From NCBI RefSeq assembly GCF_016908855.1, contig NZ_JAFBER010000003.1, positions 1-64,000 of the forward strand: a stretch of DNA of 64,000 bases. Reading direction: 5' to 3'. A program made the translations under genes and the position numbers. Positions 18,070-26,570 of this stretch are shown one piece after another (the stretch's first letter is position 1; each line of letters opens with the position of its first letter). The notes under the pieces are model-generated. The model did no database searches, was not told where the DNA came from, and worked only from the letters and a program-made list of their open reading frames with translations. The DNA is from Scopulibacillus daqui (GTDB lineage: Bacteria; Bacillota; Bacilli; Bacillales; Sporolactobacillaceae).

Positions 18070-18103
18070 GGTGTCCCAAAAGCTTAGCTTAAGGGGACAC
18101 CCT
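18070..18103. terminator. Bidirectional terminator between converging genes
   Basis: GGTGTCCC pairs with GGGACACC around a 16-nt A/T-rich loop, with A-rich and T-rich flanks. It separates the O-methyltransferase gene from the converging exporter gene. Confidence 0.8.
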
Positions 18104-18125
18104 TCTTATTTAAAGCAACAAATGA

Positions 18126-19772
18126 TTAATTTTTTTCTTTTCTCTCTTTCATTTCATTGCTTTCAACGCCGGCTTCGGACGAACCGCCAGATTGAAAATA
18201 TTCTTGACCCTTCAATTTAACCTCCGGCAAGAAGAATGTGCCAATGAAACAAAGGACCGCAAAAACTAAACCGACTAAAAATAATCGTTGGATGCCGTAC
18301 GTTAGTGATGTTTTGACTGCATCCATCAATTGAAGATATAATTGATGGCCTTGTGCCCCCAATTTATTGAACGCCGCCGAAAGTGACTGCTGAGCTTGTG
18401 AAGTGATCAAAGATTGCGGATTCACATCAGAGAGTTTGCTTTGAAACTGTTTCAATGAAGCTGGCAATGTTTCATTCAGTTTATCCGAAAATGTCTTATT
18501 TAGAATAGTGCCGAAAATCGGTGATGCGATGACGCCGCTAAGCGACTGAACAAATTGTTGGGTAGAGTTAACGGTTCCCATCATACGGTATGGAAATGCG
18601 TTTTGGACTGCGACGTTCATCATCGGCATTAAAGAGCCAATCCCAAGCCCAAGCACTATCATATTAATGACAACCGTAGACCATGCTGTGTGAACGTTCA
18701 TTTGATTTAAAAGAAATGACCCAAGGACGATAACAGCACCGCTGATCCAAGCCAACACTTTGTAGCGGCCTGTACGGGACATCACTTGGCCGGATACAAT
18801 GCTTCCGACAATAAAGCTGATCATCATTGGCGCCATCACCCATCCGCTGCTTTGAGCATTAAGCCCGATGACTCCTTGAACATAGACAGGCAGAAACATT
18901 ATGCTCCCAAACATTGTCATCCCCACTAATATGCCGAGAATTAACGATGTACTAAAAATACGGTTTTTGAATAGGGAAGGCGACAATAATGGATCTGATG
19001 CTTTACGCTCCCAAAACATAAACAGAGCAAGAACAATAATACCGCCAATAAAAAGTGTCAATTCAATTGGGGAATTCCAGTGGTACTTTGAGCCGGCCCA
19101 TGTGAAGCCCAGAAGAATCGGGATGAGGCCGATGATCAAAAGCGCCGAACCGACCCAGTCCACCTTAACCCGTTGCTCAGCCCGAACTTTTGGCAAAGAA
19201 ACAATGACACCGATGATGGCTAGAACCGCAAAGGGCAAATTGATGTAAAATACCCATCGCCATGAAAAAGTATCGGTGATCCAGCCTCCAACGGTTGGTC
19301 CAAGAATACTTGAGACCCCGAATACGGCACCCATAACGCCCATCCATTTACCGCGTTCTTTAGGATCAAAAATATCACCGACTGTGGCTCGAGGCATGCT
19401 CATCATAGCTCCGGCCCCGATGCCTTGAACAGCACGGGCCCAAACAAGTTCAGTCATCGTATGCGCTTGGCCGCATATAGCGGAACCTATTCCAAATATG
19501 ATTAATCCAAACAAGTAAAAAGGCTTCCGGCCATAGACATCTGACAGTTTCCCGTAAATCGGGACGGTTACTGATGATGCCATCATATAAGCTGTAAACG
19601 TCCAAGCGTATAGACTAAAGCCGTGCAATTGTCCGATAATCGTTGGCATAGCAGTGGACACAACCGTTTGGTCCATTGAAGAGAAGAACATTGTCACAAG
19701 CACAGTTGCGAGTGCCAGCCACTTTCTTGAACCAGTAATATGGTTCGTTGTTTGTACACCTGATTGAGCCAA
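18126..19772 (-). CDS. DHA2-family MFS drug exporter (EmrB/QacA type)
   Basis: A 548-residue proton-coupled exporter with 14 predicted membrane helices. Diagnostic stretches are MDQTVVSTAMPTI in helix 1, GKLSDVYGRKPFY (motif A), RAVQGIGAGAMM (motif B) and GPTVGGWI (motif C). A soluble, helical insertion of about 80 residues (LNKTFSDKLNETLP to LQLMDAVKTS) sits between the last two helices, as in related bacillar exporters. The start is TTG at 19772, preceded by GGAGGG. The C-terminus is charged. The substrates cannot be predicted. It is transcribed divergently from the second exporter. Confidence 0.9.
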   Translation of the reverse strand: MAQSGVQTTNHITGSRKWLALATVLVTMFFSSMDQTVVSTAMPTIIGQLHGFSLYAWTFTAYMMASSVTVPIYGKLSDVYGRKPFYLFGLIIFGIGSAICGQAHTMTELVWARAVQGIGAGAMMSMPRATVGDIFDPKERGKWMGVMGAVFGVSSILGPTVGGWITDTFSWRWVFYINLPFAVLAIIGVIVSLPKVRAEQRVKVDWVGSALLIIGLIPILLGFTWAGSKYHWNSPIELTLFIGGIIVLALFMFWERKASDPLLSPSLFKNRIFSTSLILGILVGMTMFGSIMFLPVYVQGVIGLNAQSSGWVMAPMMISFIVGSIVSGQVMSRTGRYKVLAWISGAVIVLGSFLLNQMNVHTAWSTVVINMIVLGLGIGSLMPMMNVAVQNAFPYRMMGTVNSTQQFVQSLSGVIASPIFGTILNKTFSDKLNETLPASLKQFQSKLSDVNPQSLITSQAQQSLSAAFNKLGAQGHQLYLQLMDAVKTSLTYGIQRLFLVGLVFAVLCFIGTFFLPEVKLKGQEYFQSGGSSEAGVESNEMKERKEKN

Positions 19773-20027
19773 AATGATCCCTCCGATTCAGTTTTTTAAC
19801 TTAATCATTGAATTTTTATGTATATTGCTTGAGAACGGCAGTCATATTCTAAAGTATGGATGTTCTTATCATAATTCATTTGGCGAGGATTAGGATGAAA
19901 AATTAGGTTGCGGCAATAATCTCAAATATCGGCTGATACCTTATAGAATTCATGAAGTATATAAAAAATCCCTTCGTTTTTTCATAACATTAAAAGCGGA
20001 TTGTGTTTATATGAAAGTCCATGTTAA

Positions 20028-20065
20028 ACTCGTACAGAAATGAGATCATCTTGTACGGGTTTTTT
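20028..20065 (+). terminator. Leader hairpin 1
   Basis: ACTCGTACA pairs with TGTACGGGT (one G-T pair) and is followed by TTTTT. Its left arm is the last part of the 10-codon mini-ORF. Confidence 0.65.
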
Positions 20066-20083
20066 ACCTTAGGAGATAACGAG

Positions 20084-20108
20084 ATATCATTAATGATATG
20101 TTTTTTTT
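20084..20108 (+). terminator. Leader hairpin 2
   Basis: ATATCATTAATGATAT is a perfect palindrome followed by G and eight T residues. Confidence 0.5.
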
Positions 20109-20177
20109 AGGCAAATTTCAAAATAAAAATAGCCATTCTTTTGAGCCTTGTATTGGAATGAGAGCTATGATAGGAAT

Positions 20178-20220
20178 GCATAAAGAGCGGCATCGTGCTG
20201 CTTTTTATGCTATATTTTTT
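20178..20220 (+). terminator. Leader hairpin 3
   Basis: A 15-bp stem with two G-T pairs (20178-20192 with 20196-20210) has a 3-nt TCG loop and is followed by TATATTTTTT. It is the strongest of the three leader hairpins. Confidence 0.65.
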
Positions 20221-20289
20221 CATAGTGCATTTTCGCCGGCATCTAATGATGTCTTTTAATAAAAAATTTAAAAAGAAAGAGGTGGAAAA

Positions 20290-21726
20290 ATGACATCCCA
20301 CAATTATAATAGGAAATTGATTGTTTCACTGCTGCTGACTGGGGCATTTATTGCTATTTTAAACCAGACGACAATGATTACGGCTATTCCGCCGATTATG
20401 AAAGAAATGCATGTCAGCGCCAATTCAGCTCAGTGGCTGACAACTATTTTTATGCTTGTTAATGGCGTGATGATTCCTATCTCAGCCTTTTTGATTGAAC
20501 GTTTTACGTCGCGGCAGCTCTTTATTTCCGCGATGAGCATTTTTGCCTTTGGAACATTGATTGCTGGCTTTGCGCCGAACTTCCCTATCTTGATACTCGG
20601 CCGGATCGTTCAATCAAGCGGCGCAGGGATTATGATGCCGCTGATGCAAACGATCTTTTTGTTAATTTTCCCGGTTAATAAGCGCGGTCAAGCGATGGGG
20701 CTTGTTGGTCTCGTTATTCAATTTGCACCGACTATCGGACCTGCTCTGTCAGGGTGGATGATCAATACTTATTCCTGGCGCGTCATGTTCTTTATTATTT
20801 TATTGATTGCTCTTATCATTATTGGCATTTCTTTTAAAGCCATGCAAAACGTTACAGAGCTGACCTATCCAAAGGTTGATATCTTATCCATTATTTTATC
20901 TTCGTTCGGTTTTGGAGGGCTGCTCTACGGCTTTACCAGTGCGGGTAATTACGGCTGGGGAAATATCGCCACCATTCTTACCTTGACGATTGGCGTTATT
21001 GCTTTAGTGCTGTTTATCTTTAGGCAGCTGCGGCTGGAACACCCTATGCTGGAATTTAGGGTATTTAAATATTTTATTTTTACATTGACCACTTTAATAG
21101 GTATGATCGGTTTTATGGGCTTGATCGGAATAGAAACATTAATTCCGCTTTATATGCAAAATATGCGGGGTTATACTGCGATGGCGTCCGGATTGGCCAT
21201 TTTGCCGGGAGCGCTCATCATGGGATTAATGTCACCGATCACGGGCCGTATCTTTGATAAAGTAGGGGCGAGATGGTTAACGATTATCGGGTTAATCATT
21301 GTTACTTTATCCACAGTGCCTTTTGCAAACTTAACAACAACGACATCGTTTGCCTTTATCGCCATCTATTATTCCATACGGATGTTTGGCTTGGCGATGG
21401 TGATGATGCCTGCCACAACGGCTGGCTTGAATCAGCTGCCTAAGCGGCTCATTCCGCACGGCGCAGCGATGAATAATACCATGCGTCAGGTCTCCGCTTC
21501 GATTGGAACAGCGATTATTGTAACAGTAATGACAACAACTGGTGAAGCGGCAAAGCATAATCCAAGTATTTCTCATCCAATGATTTATGGTGTTAATGTC
21601 GCCTTTATAGTGATCACTGCGCTTTCCATTGTTGGGGTCTTTTTAGCCTTTTTTATAAAGAAAACCTATCCTCCTAAGGAAACGAACAAAGCATTTAGCC
21701 ACCGTAAAAGTCCGGAGAGAGGTTAA
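20290..21726 (+). CDS. DHA2-family MFS exporter (LmrB/EmrB type)
   Basis: A 478-residue exporter with about 14 membrane helices. Landmarks are LNQTTMITAIPPI in helix 1 (the usual Asp of this motif is Asn), GRIVQSSGAGIMMPL (motif B) and GPALSGWMI (motif C). LmrB-type proteins of Bacillus export lincosamides and similar drugs, but the substrate here is unknown. The ATG at 20290 follows GAGGTGG. The unusually structured leader suggests inducible expression. A terminator follows 10 nt after the stop. Confidence 0.88.
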   Translation: MTSHNYNRKLIVSLLLTGAFIAILNQTTMITAIPPIMKEMHVSANSAQWLTTIFMLVNGVMIPISAFLIERFTSRQLFISAMSIFAFGTLIAGFAPNFPILILGRIVQSSGAGIMMPLMQTIFLLIFPVNKRGQAMGLVGLVIQFAPTIGPALSGWMINTYSWRVMFFIILLIALIIIGISFKAMQNVTELTYPKVDILSIILSSFGFGGLLYGFTSAGNYGWGNIATILTLTIGVIALVLFIFRQLRLEHPMLEFRVFKYFIFTLTTLIGMIGFMGLIGIETLIPLYMQNMRGYTAMASGLAILPGALIMGLMSPITGRIFDKVGARWLTIIGLIIVTLSTVPFANLTTTTSFAFIAIYYSIRMFGLAMVMMPATTAGLNQLPKRLIPHGAAMNNTMRQVSASIGTAIIVTVMTTTGEAAKHNPSISHPMIYGVNVAFIVITALSIVGVFLAFFIKKTYPPKETNKAFSHRKSPERG

Positions 21727-21735
21727 ATCCAGTTA

Positions 21736-21763
21736 AAACAGAGGGCATGTCCCTCTGTTTTTT
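21736..21763 (+). terminator. Terminator after the LmrB-like gene
   Basis: CAGAGGG pairs with CCCTCTG around CATGT, flanked by A and T tracts. Confidence 0.9.
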
Positions 21764-21955
21764 ACTTTCTTAGTGATAATGATAAGCGGGTTAGGGCTTC
21801 CATTTGCATTACGATAAAAAAACGCTTCGGAATTTCCTTTCTAATTTTTTATGAGAGGAATAGATTTAACATTGGAGGAATGACTATATGGCTAACGAAT
21901 TAATAAATATTTGGTGATTGTTATATCTTTATTCATGCTTTTTTGGAGGGAGCCC

Positions 21956-22271
21956 ATGTTTGTAAAAGTCTATAAATACCATATACCCGTTGAAAAACAA
22001 TGAATTTCTCAAGATTCAGGAAAGGGCCGGAGAGATTTATCGAAAGTATTTAGAGTTTCGAACAGTTTATTTGAAAAGCAAGGAGGATGAAACACAATGG
22101 TTAGAGATTAGCTGGTACAAAGATGAAGAATGCTATGCAAAAAGTCTTAGTTTGATTAATAATCATCAAGACATTCAAGAACTGTTTGCGAGTTTTCAGG
22201 CGATACTTGCATCGGGGAAAGATGAAATTTCTGAGCAGGAGTATGATCAGATAGAAGAAATGTCCTATTAA
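21956..22271 (+). pseudogene. Frameshifted small conserved protein
   Basis: A strong GGAGGGAG site precedes ATG 21956. The frame reads MFVKVYKYHIPVEK and stops at TGA 21998-22000. The neighbouring frame continues without a break as NNEFLKIQERAGEIYRKY and DETQWLEISWYKDEECY to 22271. Removing one A from the run of five A near 21992 restores one protein of about 104 residues. The downstream part has only a poor TTG start of its own. The family is unknown to me. A homopolymer sequencing error would be an alternative explanation. Confidence 0.6.
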
Positions 22272-22331
22272 ACTGGGATTTTTAATTTCTATCATTTAAA
22301 TCCCCGCCCGGAGCTGCTGGGCAGGAATGGT

Positions 22332-22763
22332 TTACTTCAATGGATGTTTAAATACATAACTGATTTTATCATAATTCATTTTATTCTCGTAAAAACGATG
22401 GGCATCTTTGCGTTGTAAACCTGAAGATAAGGCTACGCACTCATAATGATTATCTTTTGCCCATTGGTGAACATATGCCAGCAGTTTTTCACCGTATCCT
22501 TTAGAACGGTTTTCGCTGTCTGTAACAAGATCACAAACCCAAACAAACCTGCCATAGTATAGGGTTATCATTGGCTTAAAACCAACGATCGCGGTAATCC
22601 TATTATTTTCATATAAAGCAAACATTTTGTAGTTGTCATTGTCTTGGGCATCAATGACGAGATCAAGATAAGTGCGCTCATCTAAATGGGTTCTCAACTG
22701 CTTTACAACCGGAAAGGCTTCAGCGATTTCATTTCGAGATTTAAGCTCCTTAATGGTATTCAT
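22332..22763 (-). CDS. GNAT-family N-acetyltransferase
   Basis: A 143-residue acyl-CoA N-acetyltransferase. The acetyl-CoA-binding segment lies at VCDLVTDSENRSKGYGEKLLAYVHQWAKDN (V-x-x-x-x-R-x-x-G-x-G pattern), followed by CVALSSGLQRKDAHRFYE, the typical strand 5/helix 4. GAGGAG lies 12 nt upstream of the ATG at 22763. The family is broad, so the substrate is not defined. It is a single gene on the minus strand. Confidence 0.85.
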   Translation of the reverse strand: MNTIKELKSRNEIAEAFPVVKQLRTHLDERTYLDLVIDAQDNDNYKMFALYENNRITAIVGFKPMITLYYGRFVWVCDLVTDSENRSKGYGEKLLAYVHQWAKDNHYECVALSSGLQRKDAHRFYENKMNYDKISYVFKHPLK

Positions 22764-22966
22764 TGCTGAACGAGTCTCCTCTTGAATTTTTTGTATGCAG
22801 GTTAATTATACATTAAAATAACGAACTTTTTCAAAATTTCCTTTTTATAGTCATACAAAACGGTTGTAAATAAAGTGTTAGGAAAATCACAGTCTAAGCT
22901 GATAACATTTTAACTCATTTTCCGTTTGTAATCGCATATAACAATGAATCATCATGCAGGGGGATT

Positions 22967-23464
22967 ATGATGCCGGAATTAAATACTGAAAGATTGAAGT
23001 TAGTCACATTCACTGTAGATATGATGAAAGCGAGTTTGAATAGCATTGACGACCTTATGAAAATTGTGCCGTATAAGGTTGATCCTGAATGGCCGATGGA
23101 TGTTTATAAGCAGCTGTTTCCATATAAAATTGAAAGATTTACTAAATATCCGGAAGAAAATGAATGGGAAGGTATTATCATACTTAAAAAAGAAAATAGG
23201 ATTATCGGCGATATGGGGTTTAAAGGCGGACCAAACCAGCAGGATGAGATTGATTTAGGATACAGCATTGTTCCGCGTTATCAGGGCAACGGTTATGCAA
23301 CAGAAATGGCAAAAGCTATGATCAGTTGGGGATTAAAACGACCAGGTGTTAAAAAGGTCACCGCGAATTGTTTGGAAACGAATGATCCATCAATCCGCGT
23401 CTTAGAAAAGGCTGGGCTGAAACAAATAGGCAAAGCAAAGGATAGATGGCTTTGGTCGAGTTAA
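22967..23464 (+). CDS. GNAT-family N-acetyltransferase (RimJ/RimL type)
   Basis: A 165-residue acetyltransferase of the RimJ/RimL type. It starts LNTERLKLVTFT, has IIGDMGFKGGP in the core and the acetyl-CoA loop YSIVPRYQGNGYATEMAKAM, then VTANCLETNDPSIRVLEKAGL. Two adjacent ATGs (22967, 22970) follow GGGGGA. The substrate may be a ribosomal protein, an antibiotic or a small amine; the sequence does not tell. Confidence 0.88.
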   Translation: MMPELNTERLKLVTFTVDMMKASLNSIDDLMKIVPYKVDPEWPMDVYKQLFPYKIERFTKYPEENEWEGIIILKKENRIIGDMGFKGGPNQQDEIDLGYSIVPRYQGNGYATEMAKAMISWGLKRPGVKKVTANCLETNDPSIRVLEKAGLKQIGKAKDRWLWSS

Positions 23465-23763
23465 GGACGCTGTTTTAGTCTTTGGTTTCATTTCAATGAC
23501 AGTCGAAAAGAACTGACCGTCATTGGTTAAACAGATTAAGCCAAAAAGCAGGCTTTAAAGAGTTTTCAAATAATTGGAGACTTAAAATTGTATGTGTGTG
23601 ATGGGATTAAGGATTCCGCTGCGAATTACTTTAAAGTTCATTGTTTTTTTGGAGCATTAATTGACGATAATTCTTAAAAGAGGCAACCTTTTTGATTTAC
23701 TTAATATAAGCCGCTATGTAAACTTGAGATATAGGAACTTTTGTATAAAGGAGCGGTTCTTTC
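23465..23763. other. Stretch with a possible peptidase remnant
   Basis: No intact gene. A short frame at 23509-23580 reads HWLNRLSQKAGFKEFS, which resembles the C-terminal part of M15-type D-Ala-D-Ala dipeptidases (family pattern N-R-x-L-x-x-x-M-x-x-x-G-F). The similarity is short and the call is weak. AAAGGAG at its right end belongs to the next gene. Confidence 0.3.
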
Positions 23764-24750
23764 ATGTGTACGAGTTTGACATTGGAAACGAAAGACGGTC
23801 ATCATCTTTTGGCAAGAACGATGGATTTTGCGCAAGATTTCAATCAAGAAATAATCATCACACCGCGTCGTTATAAATGGAAGAACATAACAAATGAGAC
23901 GATTGCGGCGCGGCAAGCTGTTGTGGGTTTGGGAGTTAATCTTCAAGACAAAGCGATGCTTGCAGACGGCGTCAATGAAGCAGGGCTGACGTGCGCTACA
24001 CTATATCTTGCAGGTTTTGCTGCTTACAATAAGACATTAGAAGATAATAAAACTAATCTGGCTCCATATGACTTTGTATTATGGTCCCTGACACAATTTG
24101 ATTCGGTACAATCTGTGAAAGAAGCAATCAATGAGATTTCGTTTTTTGACGCGCCTATGCCTTTGCTGGAACTGACGCCTCCTTTGCACTGGATTTTATC
24201 TGATAAATCCGGAGAATGCATTGTCATTGAGCCGACAGTTGAAGGCGTAAAGCTGTATGACAATCCTGTTGGTGTCATGACTAATAGTCCTGAATTCGAT
24301 TGGCATTTACAAAATTTACGGCAATACATGGGTCTCAGACCTCAGCAGTTAGAACCGGCTCAATGGGGAAGTTTAGAGCTGAGTGCCTTTGGCCAAGGGG
24401 CTGGTACAATGGGATTGCCGGGAGATTATACACCGCCTTCAAGATTTGTCAGAGCAGCCTATCTCAGACAGCATATTACGAATATAGAAAGCGAAATCGA
24501 CGGGGTTACAGCGGCTTTCCATATTCTATCCAATTGTAATGTACCTAAAGGCGCAGTCATTAATTCAGAAGGTGCAGAGAATTACACCATCTATACTTCG
24601 ACTATGTGTATGGAAACAGGTACATATTATTATCATACGTATGATTGCCATCAGATTTCAGCCGTACATTTGTTTAATGAAAATCTCGATACAGATCAAA
24701 TTAAAACGTATCCCTTCCATCGTGCCCAAAAGATTAATAATGAAAATTGA
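23764..24750 (+). CDS. Choloylglycine hydrolase / penicillin V acylase-family amidase
   Basis: A 328-residue Ntn-hydrolase that cleaves linear amide bonds, such as conjugated bile acids, penicillin V or N-acyl homoserine lactones. MCTSLTLET exposes Cys2 as the N-terminal nucleophile. LARTMDF (with the Arg and Asp of the active site), ADGVNEAGL, NPVGVMTNSPEFDWHLQNLRQY and the catalytic Asn region near the end match the family. AAAGGAG (about 23746) precedes the ATG. B. subtilis has a similar protein, YxeI. The natural substrate is not known. A terminator follows. Confidence 0.92.
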   Translation: MCTSLTLETKDGHHLLARTMDFAQDFNQEIIITPRRYKWKNITNETIAARQAVVGLGVNLQDKAMLADGVNEAGLTCATLYLAGFAAYNKTLEDNKTNLAPYDFVLWSLTQFDSVQSVKEAINEISFFDAPMPLLELTPPLHWILSDKSGECIVIEPTVEGVKLYDNPVGVMTNSPEFDWHLQNLRQYMGLRPQQLEPAQWGSLELSAFGQGAGTMGLPGDYTPPSRFVRAAYLRQHITNIESEIDGVTAAFHILSNCNVPKGAVINSEGAENYTIYTSTMCMETGTYYYHTYDCHQISAVHLFNENLDTDQIKTYPFHRAQKINNEN

Positions 24751-24782
24751 TTCGTTAATGTTAAAATGCCTTAACCAGTCTT

Positions 24783-24832
24783 AAAAAGTGCCCTAAGGGT
24801 AGACTCTTTTACTCTATCGGGCACTTTTTTAT
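24783..24832 (+). terminator. Terminator after the Ntn-hydrolase gene
   Basis: AAAAAGTGCCC pairs with GGGCACTTTTTT around a 25-nt loop. Confidence 0.85.
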
Positions 24833-24936
24833 TTTAAAATGTCCTTTACAAAGACCCGTTTAAACATCCAAACGTTGGAATTTGTTTTAATTTTTTATAA
24901 AAAAAGTTGTACAATGAATAAAAAGGAGGGTGCTAA

Positions 24937-25179
24937 ATGACTTTTCGAAAAATAGGCGCTGATAAAAAAGCAAATGTTGTTAAAGAGGCTTCTAAATCAT
25001 TTGTCAAAGGACTGACTTTCAATTCGATTTTTGATAATGATTTAACGGAGGAAAAAGCCAATCATACCAAAGAGTTTTCGGATAAGGAAATATTAAACCA
25101 TTTATTAGGCAGAGGGAAACTTTCAAAGATAGAAGTAGAAGATTTAAAAAGGGCGGCAAAGTATCGGAGTTTTTTGTAA
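24937..25179 (+). CDS. Hypothetical 80-residue charged protein
   Basis: The ATG at 24937 has a very strong site (AAAAAGGAGGG), so the gene is likely real. The product is rich in Lys, Glu, Asp and Asn, without a membrane segment or cysteines. The C-terminal third should be helical (DKEILNHLLGRGKLSKIEVEDLKRAAK). I recognise no family. It is monocistronic, with a broken gene downstream. Confidence 0.55.
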   Translation: MTFRKIGADKKANVVKEASKSFVKGLTFNSIFDNDLTEEKANHTKEFSDKEILNHLLGRGKLSKIEVEDLKRAAKYRSFL

Positions 25180-25246
25180 GCCAACTTTTTTATTTGAAAA
25201 AGCCGGACAGGCTGGAACAAGAGACTCATAAGTTAGGGTGTAGTCA

Positions 25247-25708
25247 GTGTTATTGGTGAGTTCCTGTTTAGCAGGTTTAAAGGTAAGATATAACGGTTCG
25301 CACTGCTTAAATAATAAAATACGTCAGCTCATAGAAGAAAATAAAGCAATAACTGTATGCCCGGAATTGCTCGGCGGTTTTTGAACACCAAGAGAACCGG
25401 CCGAAATCGCAGGCGGCACTGGGGAAGATGTACTGAATGGAAAAGCCAAAGTGCTTGAAAAATCGGGGAGAGACGTTACAGACCTGTATCTAAAAGGCGC
25501 TTATCTTACTTTGAAAAAGGCCAAAGAGGTGAATGCAACCACTGTTATTCTTAAGGAATACAGCCCATCATGCGGAACTTCAATGATTTACAATGGGGAT
25601 TTTTCGGGTGAGAAGACGGTTGGCAATGGGGTCACAGCCGCTTTGCTTAAAAGAAACGGATTGCAGGTCATTTCAGAAGAGGCGTTTATTAGATATTTTG
25701 ATGAATGA
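25247..25708 (+). pseudogene. DUF523-family protein with in-frame TGA
   Basis: The frame from GTG 25247 reads VSSCLAGLKVRYNG, then AITVCPELLGGF, meets TGA at 25382-25384, and continues TPREPAEIAGG, GRDVTDLYLKGAYLTLKKA, ILKEYSPSCG and GNGVTAALLKRNG. These are all the DUF523 landmarks in order, including its Cys motifs. At the stop, relatives have Ser or Pro (GG-L-S/P-TPR), so a TCA to TGA change fits. Selenocysteine is unlikely because no Cys is expected there. The part from 25451 has no start signal of its own. Confidence 0.75.
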
Positions 25709-25750
25709 CTATGAAAATTTTTAATAGGCAATTAGATAAGGGAGGCTTAC

Positions 25751-26269
25751 ATGAGGAAGGTTGAAGTGACGCCATATCATCCGCGTTGGACTCGGATGTT
25801 TAATGAAGAAGCAGATCAATTGCGTGATGTTTTCGGATCTGTAATTCTTGATATCCATCACATTGGCAGCACTTCCGTAGAAGGGCTTAAAGCTAAGCCG
25901 ATTATTGACATGATGCCGGTCGTGAGAGACATTCATAACATTGATGGATTTAATAAGGCAATGATTGCGATGGGTTATGAACCAATGGGTGAAAATGGAA
26001 TACCAGGCCGCCGTTTCTTTCAAAAGGGAGGAGACAACCGCACACATCATATACATATGTATCAATTAGGCAATCCCGAAATTGAGCGTCATCTGGCATT
26101 TCGAGATTACTTGCGTGCCCATCCAAAGTCTGCAAAAGAGTACGGGAACTTAAAAGAGGCATTGGCTCAACAGTTTCCCTATGATATTGAATCGTATATC
26201 AAAGGGAAAGAACAATTAGTCACAGATATTGAACAAAAAGCCTTGGCGTGGTATAGAAGAAAAACATAA
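25751..26269 (+). CDS. GrpB/UPF0157-family nucleotidyltransferase-like protein
   Basis: A 172-residue protein of the GrpB (UPF0157) family, related to the nucleotidyltransferase fold. Landmarks are YHPRWTRMFNEEADQL, HHIGSTSVEGLKAKPIIDMMPVV (family GSTS and the D-x-x-P-V acidic region) and THHIHMYQLGNPEIERHLAFRDYLRAHP. The function is not known. The site GGGAGG precedes the ATG. It is intact and stands between the DUF523 pseudogene and the siderophore operon. Confidence 0.9.
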   Translation: MRKVEVTPYHPRWTRMFNEEADQLRDVFGSVILDIHHIGSTSVEGLKAKPIIDMMPVVRDIHNIDGFNKAMIAMGYEPMGENGIPGRRFFQKGGDNRTHHIHMYQLGNPEIERHLAFRDYLRAHPKSAKEYGNLKEALAQQFPYDIESYIKGKEQLVTDIEQKALAWYRRKT

Positions 26270-26448
26270 GCTTTTAACGATCATGTTCCATATGAAACAT
26301 TCATAAAAGGGCTGGATTCATATAAAGCTGTTTCGTTCTGCATCAACGGATGGAGGGCTTTTTTTTGGCTTTATTAAAGGCATTAAATGGCGGATTATAT
26401 TCTAATGCTTTCATTTTTGGGGAATAAAGGAATAGGACATAAGTTTCA

Positions 26449-26476
26449 TTGACAATGATAATCATTATCATTTAAA
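26449..26476 (+). promoter_or_regulatory. SigA-type promoter of the siderophore operon
   Basis: TTGACA (26449-26454) is a perfect -35. TTTAAA (26471-26476) is a weak -10 at 16 nt. The Fur box fills the space between them, so bound Fur would block RNA polymerase. Confidence 0.6.
26451..26469. promoter_or_regulatory. Fur box 1
   Basis: GACAATGATAATCATTATC matches the classical 19-bp Fur box GATAATGATAATCATTATC at 18 positions. Iron-loaded Fur should repress the biosynthesis operon here. Confidence 0.9.
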
Positions 26477-26525
26477 CTCTGTGTTAAGCGATGGTACCGA
26501 ATCGCTTTTTTATTTCAAATCATAT

Positions 26526-26540
26526 TGAGAATGATTATCA
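26526..26540. promoter_or_regulatory. Fur box 2
   Basis: TGAGAATGATTATCA differs from the 7-1-7 Fur core TGATAATnATTATCA at one position. It lies 30 nt upstream of the first gene, in the transcribed leader. Confidence 0.75.
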
Positions 26541-26570
26541 ATTTCATTAAATAGAAAGGGTGTTTTTTCA

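Larger units (their letters stand above)
19773..20289 (+). promoter_or_regulatory. Long leader with three terminator-like hairpins and two mini-ORFs
   Basis: Upstream of the second exporter lie three hairpins, each followed by T residues: 20028-20060, 20084-20099 and 20178-20210. A 10-codon ORF (20011-20043, MKVHVKLVQK) runs into the first stem, and a 33-codon ORF (20158-20259) covers the third. This layout fits attenuation by ribosome stalling, as known for other drug-resistance genes. No promoter could be assigned with confidence. Confidence 0.5.
26270..26570 (+). promoter_or_regulatory. Control region of the siderophore operon
   Basis: No gene. The region holds a promoter overlapped by a near-perfect Fur box (26451-26469) and a second Fur-like site (26526-26540), described separately. 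Confidence 0.8.

Noticed and set aside
25382-25384. TGA in the DUF523 gene as selenocysteine
   Set aside because: The position is not a Cys site in the family, and several neighbouring genes carry ordinary nonsense changes.
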